Part shown: in pieces, positions 1 through 5,112 of the stretch
How the letters are laid out: every line of letters starts with the position of its first letter
Numbering within the stretch: position 1 is the first letter of the stretch
The notes under the pieces: generated by a model
What the model saw: the letters and a program-made list of their open reading frames with translations, nothing else
Databases searched by the model: none
What the model was told of the DNA's origin: nothing
Source of the DNA: Syntrophaceae bacterium UBA1163
GTDB lineage: Bacteria > Desulfobacterota > BSN033 > UBA1163
Assembly: GCA_002311635.1 (NCBI GenBank)
Contig: DBZJ01000073.1
Location: 1-5,434 of the forward strand
Direction: 5' to 3'
Length of the DNA: 5,434 bases
Made by a program: the position numbers and the translations under genes

Positions 1-130
1 GGCCCTGAGAATCAAGCCAGACTTTGCGGAGGCACACAACAACCTTGGAGTTGCTCTTGGCAGCCAGGGAAAGATCCAGGAGGCCGTTGCCCATTTTGCC
101 GAGGCCCTGAGAATCAAGCCAGAATTTGCG
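1..130 (+). repeat. Direct DNA repeat of one TPR unit (1-28 and 103-130)
   Basis: Bases 1-28 and 103-130 match at 27 of 28 positions; the one difference is C at 22 against A at 124. They are 102 bp apart, exactly 34 codons, or one TPR unit. The match covers the helix B/turn segment ALRIKP(D/E)FA. Near identity at synonymous positions suggests recent unit duplication or gene conversion inside the TPR array. More copies probably lie left of the window. Confidence 0.85.
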
Positions 131-262
131 CGGGCCCATTTTAACTTGGGCTTGGCTTACTTGATGATTGGGAATAAGAGTTCGGCACTGGGAGAATACA
201 AAATCCTTGAGAAAATCAATCCAGATTTAGCCAATATATTATATCGCAAGATTTTTGGATAA
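2..262 (+). CDS. TPR repeat protein, C-terminal end (5' truncated by window edge)
   Basis: An open frame runs in from the left edge and ends at a TAA, giving 86 visible residues. Residues 8-41 and 42-75 are two consecutive 34-residue tetratricopeptide repeats. Both show the TPR pattern: A-x-x-x-L-G at helix A, G at position 16, A at position 21 and P at position 33 (FAEAHNNLG...EALRIKP and FARAHFNLG...LEKINPD). The last 11 residues (LANILYRKIFG) form a short cap. TPRs are helical scaffolds for protein-protein contacts. In bacteria they often form the tail of larger membrane or glycosyltransferase-linked proteins, but the N-terminal domain is outside the window, so the specific role is unknown. 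The gene points towards the glycosyltransferase on the opposite strand. The repeat units are also alike at the DNA level. Confidence 0.9.
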   Translation, partial: ALRIKPDFAEAHNNLGVALGSQGKIQEAVAHFAEALRIKPEFARAHFNLGLAYLMIGNKSSALGEYKILEKINPDLANILYRKIFG

Positions 263-621
263 GGCCTGCGGCATCTAATGTCGGCATTGGTAAGAGAAAG
301 ATCTGCAGAGAGGCTCCTCCTTGCCTTCCAATCATAGAGGTAAATATCATCTCTTTCTCTTGATTCAGAACTCATCCCCACTTAACCAACGAAAAACGTC
401 CCAAACAGGCTACCGATCATCGAGCCGTCAGCCACCGGCTTTGTTAGGAGGCGTTATGGGTGTGAGTTCAAGTTGAGGCCTGGAAATATTCATGACCTTG
501 TGCTTAGCTTTACGTTTTGACATTTGACTGGAGTGTCTCTCGCCTGGCTCGTGCCTACCTGGCAGCAGATAAAGCTGATAGACCTCTCTGCGGTAGGCAG
601 GGACTGTATCTTCCTTCCATC
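263..621. other. 359-bp gap between convergent genes, no gene recognised
   Basis: This stretch separates the convergent ends of the TPR gene and the glycosyltransferase. It starts with a small hairpin (269-283, 6-bp stem including one G-T pair, 3-nt loop) seven bases after the TPR stop; there is no T tract. A 10-bp inverted repeat (292-301 with 352-361) is purine-rich and has a 50-base loop. A good Shine-Dalgarno, AGGAGG (446-451), sits four bases before an ATG at 456, but that frame stops after six codons. An 8-bp inverted repeat (552-559 with 592-599) lies just past the glycosyltransferase stop. No reading frame resembles a known protein, and the stretch looks like decayed or non-coding DNA. 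Confidence 0.6.
552..599 (-). terminator. Weak candidate hairpin downstream of the glycosyltransferase
   Basis: The arms TGCCTACC (552-559) and GGTAGGCA (592-599) are perfect 8-bp inverted repeats. They enclose a 32-base loop that has its own CAGC/GCTG mini-stem (563-566 with 574-577). The structure begins 23 bp past the glycosyltransferase stop. There is no T run after it on either strand, so it is not a canonical intrinsic terminator. It could be a 3'-end stabilising structure or chance. Confidence 0.2.
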
Positions 622-1365
622 TTAAGATTCAAAGAGACCAAATTTCATCAAATGAAGCTTTTGTAAAATAAATTGGAATACCGCCTTAATTGTACCAATC
701 CCATAGACAACGCTACGAGTGAAACCAATCGCCGATGCTTCACTCATATAACGACATGGCACGGGTAAATCACCGATTTTAAACCCAAAATAAACAGCTT
801 GGATCAGAAATTGAGAGTCAAAAACGAAATCATTTGAATTTTCGTGAAAAGGAATCTTTTCCAATACCTCTCTTGAATATGCTCGATAACCCGTGTGCCA
901 CTCTGAGAGGTTCTGCCCTGTAATCAAGTTTTCTAATATGGTTAGCAATCTATTTGAAATATATTTATAAAGGGGCATACCTGAATCAAGGCATTCTTTG
1001 CGGGTTCTCACACGGGAGCCTAATACGATGTCACAAATACCTTTTTCAATGAGTTCGCCAAAAAGAGGAACCAGGGAACTGGCATATTGATAGTCGGGGT
1101 GAATCATAATAATGATATCTGCATCACGTCTAAGCGCCTCATCATAGCAGGTCTTTTGATTTGCACCATAACCTTTATTCTCATTGTGAATGATTACGGT
1201 TAAACCCAATCTTCGCGCAATCGCAACCGTTTCATCCTGGCTTGAATCATCAACAAGAATGATCTCGTCCGCAAAGCCTTCGGGAATATCTTTAACCGTT
1301 TTTTCCAATGTGGTGGCTGCATTGTAGGCAGGCATCACAATGATCACTTTTGATTTTAACTTCAT
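622..1365 (-). CDS. Family 2 glycosyltransferase (dolichyl-phosphate-mannose-synthase-like)
   Basis: This 247-residue protein has a complete GT-A fold core of family 2. Such enzymes transfer a sugar from a nucleotide donor, often to a polyprenyl phosphate or a glycan, at the cytoplasmic face of the membrane. Visible motifs are [10 protein letters not shown] (7-16), the nucleotide-binding strand [12 protein letters not shown] (35-46, D39/D40), NKGYGANQ (63-70), [10 protein letters not shown] (85-94, in the place of the usual DxD), VLGSR (114-118), [15 protein letters not shown] (155-169, acceptor-side region) and [11 protein letters not shown] (180-190). No transmembrane segment is evident at the C-terminus, unlike the longer DPMS/GtrB types. 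The ATG at 1365 has a weak GAGAAAG upstream (1370-1376). The gene is A+T-richer than its neighbours. The substrate cannot be told from sequence; cell-surface polysaccharide or lipid-linked sugar synthesis is an inference. Confidence 0.88.
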   Translation of the reverse strand: MKLKSKVIIVMPAYNAATTLEKTVKDIPEGFADEIILVDDSSQDETVAIARRLGLTVIIHNENKGYGANQKTCYDEALRRDADIIIMIHPDYQYASSLVPLFGELIEKGICDIVLGSRVRTRKECLDSGMPLYKYISNRLLTILENLITGQNLSEWHTGYRAYSREVLEKIPFHENSNDFVFDSQFLIQAVYFGFKIGDLPVPCRYMSEASAIGFTRSVVYGIGTIKAVFQFILQKLHLMKFGLFES

Positions 1366-1386
1366 ATCACTTTCTCAACGGATTCA

Positions 1387-1462
1387 AAGTCCAATTTACC
1401 ACCTGCCGCGGAAGATCAAAACAGCCCTCCACATTCAAATTTTGGTAAAATGATAAGGACTT
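1387..1462 (-). promoter_or_regulatory. Two-helix inverted repeat in the predicted glycosyltransferase leader
   Basis: Within the predicted untranslated leader, AAGTCC (1387-1392) pairs with GGACTT (1457-1462), and TTTACCA (1395-1401) pairs with TGGTAAA (1443-1449). That makes 13 base pairs in two nested helices separated by a small asymmetric internal loop, with a terminal loop of about 41 bases. The structure ends about 20 bases upstream of the ATG and leaves the ribosome binding site free. It does not match any riboswitch class I can recognise. It may be an mRNA-stabilising or regulatory fold, or chance. Confidence 0.3.
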
Positions 1463-1478
1463 GGTTTAGGATGGCTTG

Positions 1479-1508
1479 AATATACAAAAAAGGGAATAAA
1501 TAGGTCAA
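1479..1508 (-). promoter_or_regulatory. Sigma70-type promoter for the glycosyltransferase
   Basis: On the - strand, TTGACC (1503-1508, -35) is followed after 18 bases by TATATT (1479-1484, -10). Five of six -35 bases and five of six -10 bases match the consensus. The predicted start near 1472 leaves a leader of about 107 nt before the ATG. The -35 sits in a short GGTC/GACC inverted repeat (1503-1506 with 1517-1520) that could be an operator half-site pair, though this is weak. Confidence 0.5.
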
Positions 1509-1643
1509 GGGAAATCGACCACCGGTGCTTACCTACGAATCTTCAGCTACCCGATGCCTAAGGAATTGAACATTACCGAGTGAAAGCTCGTATCGGTTCC
1601 AACTGAATATTTGAATACCGAATCACGACCTTTTCGAAAACTC

Positions 1644-1713
1644 AAATCCCTCGTTACGAAAGGGGGAACAAATTGCTCCCTCCCCTTTACCAAAGGGAGA
1701 CCGGAAGGGATTT
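1644..1713. repeat. Palindromic intergenic repeat (REP/MITE-like), possible terminator of the reductase gene
   Basis: The 70-bp unit is bounded by perfect 8-bp inverted ends AAATCCCT (1644-1651) and AGGGATTT (1706-1713). It holds two hairpins: GGGAACA/TGCTCCC (1664-1680) and CTCCC-C-TTT/AAA-GGGAG (1680-1699, one bulged C, 3-nt loop). It starts one base beyond the stop codon of the aldo/keto reductase. Its sequence style recalls dispersed intergenic repeats common in some deltaproteobacterial genomes, which often translate spuriously to 'TKGG' peptides. From this window alone I cannot show that it is multicopy. The stems could end or protect the reductase mRNA, although no clean T tract follows. 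Confidence 0.6.
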
Positions 1714-1714
1714 A

Positions 1715-2920
1715 TTATCCAATGAACACCGGCAGAATATCTCTTAAACGTACTACATCTCGAATCTTACCAGAGACGTTAAACCCAACCGAGCATCTCA
1801 CCCGGCACTGAGAGCAATCCTCACAGACCCTGGTGGGTAAATTCAGGGACAGCACGAGATCTTGAGCATGGGTGAGATTACGATAACCATGAGCATACAT
1901 ATAGGCGCGCATGAGATCAGGGATAGGTAGGTGCTCTGGACAGTGTCCCAAACATGTCCTGCAGCCCTGGCAGTACAGCCCGGGAAGCGAAGCCTCTTTT
2001 CGCAGGTCATTCTTTTCAGAGTCTGAAAGGGTGGGATCTTCCATCACAGCAAGGTCCATATTCATCTCATCAAAGGTCGTGAATCCAGGGACGATGGTTC
2101 CCACGTTTGGATCCTGAAGAACCCATTTCAAGGCTGCGGCGGCATTCTTCACAAATGGGATCTGCCCGGAGCCGCCTCGAATGGCTTTCATTCCGACAAT
2201 TCCAACGCCGGCCTGCGCTGCGCTGGCAATAGCGTTCCTCATCTCAGCGTAATGTTTCTGTTGAAAATTATAGGCTGCCAAAATCACATCATAGAATTTC
2301 GAATCCACGGCTGCGCGAATGACTTCCGGCTCATTCATGTGCGTGGTGATCCCCACAAAACGGGCTTTCCCAGCCTTCTTCACCTTCTCCAATGCCTTCA
2401 AAATCGGTTCGTACAGGGCCGACTCTCTTTTCCACACATTATGATGGTAATAAATGTCTACATAGTCGAGGCCTAAATTTTTGAGGCTGCTGTCCACTTT
2501 ATTTAGAAAAGCTCCTTCGGTTGCCTCTCCTGTATAAAGACCGGTCGTTTGATTGTTTGGAAGGCGCGCTTTGGTGGCGATGACATAAGAATCCCTGGGA
2601 CGTCCCTTGAGCACCTCTCCAATCATCCCTTCATCTTGGCCTCTTTGGTACGCTTGAGCAGTGTCAATCATCACAATACCGGAATCGAGCGCCGCCCGGA
2701 CAAGGTTCGGATTATCGAGATGATTCGTTCCCATGCTGATCACTGGAACCTTGATCCCCGTCTTGCCAAGGGTTCGGTAAACAATTTTCTTCTCCTTCCC
2801 TTTTGCTTCGACAATCCTTAACCCCCATTTCCTATCAATCTTGGGAAGAAAAAATAATCCGCCGAGCCCGGCAAGGGTTGATTTCACGAAATCTCTTCTA
2901 TCCATCAACTTATTCCTCAT
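1715..2920 (-). CDS. Tat-targeted aldo/keto reductase with C-terminal [4Fe-4S] region
   Basis: This 401-residue protein belongs to the aldo/keto reductase group with an iron-sulfur tail (COG1453-like). It opens with a twin-arginine signal, DRRDFVK (7-13), then a short hydrophobic stretch, STLAGLGGLFFLP (14-26). Cleavage may follow VEA (37-39). The barrel begins at YRTLGKTGIKVPVISMGT (48-65). The catalytic tetrad fits D86 and Y91 (IDTAQAY), K117 (ATKAR) and H160 (DIYYHH; H159 is adjacent). The tail carries C317-x2-C320-x2-C323-x3-C327-P and C366-x2-C369-x2-C372-x3-C376, enough ligands for two [4Fe-4S] clusters. The likely role is reduction or oxidation of a carbonyl substrate coupled to electron transfer, outside the cytoplasm if the Tat signal works. 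The substrate is unknown. The start at 2920 is favoured by AAGGAGG nine bases upstream; Met6 is a weaker alternative. Gaps of 212 bp upstream and 349 bp downstream argue against a tight operon. Confidence 0.9.
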   Translation of the reverse strand: MRNKLMDRRDFVKSTLAGLGGLFFLPKIDRKWGLRIVEAKGKEKKIVYRTLGKTGIKVPVISMGTNHLDNPNLVRAALDSGIVMIDTAQAYQRGQDEGMIGEVLKGRPRDSYVIATKARLPNNQTTGLYTGEATEGAFLNKVDSSLKNLGLDYVDIYYHHNVWKRESALYEPILKALEKVKKAGKARFVGITTHMNEPEVIRAAVDSKFYDVILAAYNFQQKHYAEMRNAIASAAQAGVGIVGMKAIRGGSGQIPFVKNAAAALKWVLQDPNVGTIVPGFTTFDEMNMDLAVMEDPTLSDSEKNDLRKEASLPGLYCQGCRTCLGHCPEHLPIPDLMRAYMYAHGYRNLTHAQDLVLSLNLPTRVCEDCSQCRVRCSVGFNVSGKIRDVVRLRDILPVFIG

Positions 2921-2952
2921 AGTCCCTTTCCTCCTTTCAGGGCATAGCGCAT
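2917..2952 (-). CDS. Possible 11-codon upstream ORF coupled to the reductase gene
   Basis: An ATG at 2952 opens MRYALKGGKGL and stops at a TGA that overlaps the reductase start as ATGA, the usual geometry of translational coupling. The same open frame extends back to 3027 (37 sense codons after a TAA) and includes a possible GTG start at 2994, but neither start has a good ribosome binding site. The KGGK part is encoded by the reductase Shine-Dalgarno itself. It may be a short leader peptide, the end of a decayed gene, or an accident. Confidence 0.2.
   Translation of the reverse strand: MRYALKGGKGL
2930..2936 (-). promoter_or_regulatory. Ribosome binding site deciding the reductase start
   Basis: AAGGAGG on the - strand lies nine bases before the ATG at 2918-2920. 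This supports the first Met over Met6, which is 15 bases further on and has only AGGA before it. With the first Met, the twin-arginine pair falls at residues 8-9. Confidence 0.7.
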
Positions 2953-3132
2953 GGTCTGCTCACGCTTTTCTTCTCCGCCCAGAGACAGTGTCACAATGGT
3001 GATGATGAAAAGATGACCCTTTCTTCGTTAGAAAATGCAGGCTTGCTGGGCGACAGGCGACTGGCTGAGGAAGCATGAGAGTTCTACCCTCTATCATATA
3101 AATTCATACACATATACTTCCTTTTAAGAACA

Positions 3133-3510
3133 TCACATGTCTGAAAGGGCGCAATCAGGAAGGATTCTCACCCGACAATTTTGATTCGTATCAAAAGACT
3201 TGTAAACATCATAGGTTGGATTATCGGAACAATATTCTTTTTTGCAGGCTATATCGCTGTATATGATGAGTGTATCTTCCGGTTTCATAGTAAGGAGGTG
3301 ACCGTGCCTCCATATGGTGCAAGGTCCGCCATTCCGCGTATACCACAAATCAAGCGTGGTCTGATTCCCAATGTAAATACCCGTTTCACGGCAGGAGTCC
3401 TCGTCTGCTGAGGCCAACAGCGGAAATAAAGTCAGAGCAATAACCATAGCAGCGGGAACCATTGCCTGATATGGAATTTTTTTAACGATGAAACGAGTTG
3501 TTGAAAACAT
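3133..3510 (-). CDS. Small secreted protein with six cysteines, family unknown
   Basis: I do not recognise this 125-residue protein. Residues 1-35 form a Sec signal peptide: a basic start with R6, K10 and K11, a hydrophobic core at 18-32, and an ASA|DE cleavage site after A35. The mature part of about 90 residues has six cysteines (C40, C64, C89, C94, C112, C120), enough for three disulfides, and ends CALSDM. It is rich in beta-type stretches (GIYIGNQTTLDLWY at 44-57, TLIIYS at 80-85, CRVRILPDC at 112-120). There is no lipobox, membrane anchor or cell-wall motif. It probably acts in the periplasm or outside the cell. The start at 3510 is chosen for AAGGAG six bases upstream; in-frame Mets at 3525 and 3579 would spoil the signal peptide or lack a site. 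It lies between the acyl-CoA synthetase and the reductase, on the same strand. Confidence 0.7.
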   Translation of the reverse strand: MFSTTRFIVKKIPYQAMVPAAMVIALTLFPLLASADEDSCRETGIYIGNQTTLDLWYTRNGGPCTIWRHGHLLTMKPEDTLIIYSDIACKKEYCSDNPTYDVYKSFDTNQNCRVRILPDCALSDM

Positions 3511-3516
3511 CTTGTT

Positions 3517-3522
3517 CTCCTT
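3517..3522 (-). promoter_or_regulatory. Ribosome binding site deciding the secreted-protein start
   Basis: AAGGAG on the - strand sits six bases before the ATG at 3508-3510, which is ideal spacing. The longer in-frame starts at 3525 and 3579 have no comparable site and would put up to 23 extra residues in front of the signal peptide. Confidence 0.75.
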
Positions 3523-3684
3523 CATTATTTTGTAAGCCGCCGAGAATGCTCTTAATTTGGCCAAATATATCTTTAACATACGAATGCTAAAAGGTAAAAT
3601 CCTGCCTTGCTGCCTCTGTGAAATTGAAAGACCAGGTAATCACTGTCTCGCCGTCAATAGTTATCACTTTGACAGGACGCCCAC

Positions 3685-5112
3685 CTATTCTCCTTCCGGT
3701 ATTTTCCTCCAGTACTCATACATCCGGAAAAGGATCTGGGCGATCTCGTCCAGGCGATTAAGGACGCGAAGCCCTTCGCCCTGGAGGTCAGAGATTGTTT
3801 GGCTATCCAAAGATGAGTGATGGGATCCCAGGATAACCGGCTTGTGGAATTCTTGCTGAAGCCCGTCGTAACCCCGCATGATCTGTTTTTCCAGCTCTAG
3901 CGAAATTTTCCTTCTGTCGGGAGTTTCATTACGAACAAAACCTACTCGGCCTAGCCCATGGAGAATCAGGGCATCCACTTCGCCCGAAGCAACGATCACC
4001 CGCCCTATCTCGATGATCCTTTCCGCTGAAAGAGCCATAACCCCGGCTGCTCCGATGTCCACGGGATTGGACGCGGACGCTCGCAGAGGCATCCCCAAGG
4101 ACCTCAAGCTTGCTTGAGTGGATGAGCTCAACTCTGGCACGATCAACCCCTCTTCTTCTAAGCGATCCGAGAGGGCTACGCCCCACGACCCTCCCATCGT
4201 TACGATGGCCACGCGCTTCCCCCTCATAGGGGGGCGCTCGATTAAAGCATGCCCTAAAGGCAGAAGAAGCTCCATGGACGGAGAAAGAATGACATTGGCC
4301 TGTAGGAGGGCTGCACTATACATCTCTTTTGAACCCGTCATGGCACCCGTGTGGCTTCGTGCGGCCCGGATACCACCCGATGTGCGCCCAGCCTTATGGA
4401 GGATGATGGGTTTATCCCGGCCTACACGACGGGCCACATCGAGGAAGCGCCTTCCATCCCGCAGAGTCTCCACATACATCACAATCCCCCGCACCTGAGG
4501 GTCTTTCCCGAAGTAATCCAAGAAGTCGGTCACTTGAAGATCACATTCGTTTCCGGTATGGATGAATTTCCCAACCCCCATCCTGCGGCCACACCCCGAA
4601 GCCAGAAGGTCGCCAAACGCGTATCCTCCTTGGGAGACTCCCGCCAAGGGCGTGGCAAGGAGATGTTGGAGGGGAGAGGCATTGAAGCCAGCATGCAAGT
4701 TAAACGTGCCACTTACGTTGGGACCTATGATCCTTACCCCATGGGCTCGAGCCAGCTTCGCGATGGCCTCCTCCCGGGCTCGCCCCCCTTCTACGGCTTC
4801 CCCAAACCCGGCCGTGATGATGGTGATCCCTTTGACGTTTTTTTTGCAGCAGTCTTGAACCACCCGTTCCACCGAAGCCTCTGGAATTGTGAGCACAGCC
4901 AGTTCAACGGAATCGGAGATCGACTTCACATCCGGATATGCCCGGATACCATAAACCGTTGAGGAATGCTGATTCACGGGATAGACCTTTCCCGGGTAAG
5001 GAAAAGAAAGCAAGCCTTCCATGATAAACGACCCCCACGATCCAAGCCTCTCTGTAGCTCCTATTACGGCTACGCGACGGGGTTGGAGAAAGACATCCAG
5101 TTCAGTTGGCAT
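3685..5112 (-). CDS. Acyl-CoA synthetase (ADP-forming), alpha subunit
   Basis: This 475-residue protein matches the alpha part of NDP-forming acyl-CoA synthetases (COG1042, acetate-CoA ligase ADP-forming). These enzymes interconvert acyl-CoA + ADP + Pi with acid + ATP + CoA in the cytoplasm. Domains in order: a CoA-binding Rossmann domain (about 8-130; VAVIGATERLGSWG, VYPVN at 43-47, IIGPN at 128-132), a first ligase domain (about 150-290; GVSQGGYAFGD, TGNECDLQVTDFL, YVET with E215) holding the phospho-histidine loop SHTGAMTG (H254), and a second succinyl-CoA-ligase-like domain (about 298-470; TMGGSWG at 305-311, NPVDI at 349-353). The length is typical of a separate alpha chain; the ATP-grasp beta domain of fused forms (about 700 residues) is absent. 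The ATG at 5112 has GAAAGGG upstream (5122-5128). No beta gene lies on either side in the window. The acyl substrate is unknown. Confidence 0.9.
   Translation of the reverse strand: MPTELDVFLQPRRVAVIGATERLGSWGSFIMEGLLSFPYPGKVYPVNQHSSTVYGIRAYPDVKSISDSVELAVLTIPEASVERVVQDCCKKNVKGITIITAGFGEAVEGGRAREEAIAKLARAHGVRIIGPNVSGTFNLHAGFNASPLQHLLATPLAGVSQGGYAFGDLLASGCGRRMGVGKFIHTGNECDLQVTDFLDYFGKDPQVRGIVMYVETLRDGRRFLDVARRVGRDKPIILHKAGRTSGGIRAARSHTGAMTGSKEMYSAALLQANVILSPSMELLLPLGHALIERPPMRGKRVAIVTMGGSWGVALSDRLEEEGLIVPELSSSTQASLRSLGMPLRASASNPVDIGAAGVMALSAERIIEIGRVIVASGEVDALILHGLGRVGFVRNETPDRRKISLELEKQIMRGYDGLQQEFHKPVILGSHHSSLDSQTISDLQGEGLRVLNRLDEIAQILFRMYEYWRKIPEGE

Larger units (their letters stand above)
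1366..1714. other. 349-bp gap between reductase and glycosyltransferase genes
   Basis: This gap contains, from right to left, the palindromic repeat (1644-1713), then about 130 bp without clear signals, then the glycosyltransferase promoter (1479-1508) and its leader. The middle part has only small hairpins, such as ACCGA/TCGGT (1575-1579 with 1593-1597) with CGAG/CTCG inside it. No coding frame or RNA gene is recognised. Confidence 0.6.

Noticed and set aside
157..381. 74-residue frame on the - strand opposite the TPR gene end
   Set aside because: About half of it is antisense to the TPR codons, it starts with GTG without a good ribosome binding site, and it resembles no known protein.
381..451. 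Possible integron attC site (ACTTAAC near 380 and GTTAGGA at 443-449)
   Set aside because: The outer boxes roughly fit the R''/R' consensus, but GTTAGGA breaks the last position, the inner L boxes do not pair, and no integrase or cassette is visible.
1611..1811. 66-codon + strand frame with 'TKGG' and 'LPFTKG' segments
   Set aside because: These segments are the translated palindromic repeat, and the rest is antisense to the reductase tail.
2976..3052. CGCCCAG/CTGGGCG inverted repeat upstream of the reductase
   Set aside because: The arms are 7 bp with a 63-base loop and no further pairing or promoter context, too weak to call an operator.
3557..3579. Longer start at 3579 for the small secreted protein (148 residues)
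   Set aside because: It would place 23 residues before the signal peptide, has no ribosome binding site, and the start at 3510 has AAGGAG at ideal spacing.
3646..3677. CTGTC/GACAG inverted repeat just past the acyl-CoA synthetase stop as a terminator
   Set aside because: The stem is only 5 bp, the loop is long, and there is no T tract; chance is sufficient.
4118..4962. Long + strand frames (up to 203 codons) opposite the acyl-CoA synthetase gene
   Set aside because: The - strand frame has all motifs of a known family. The antisense frames have arginine/proline-rich, domain-free translations typical of shadows in G+C-rich DNA.
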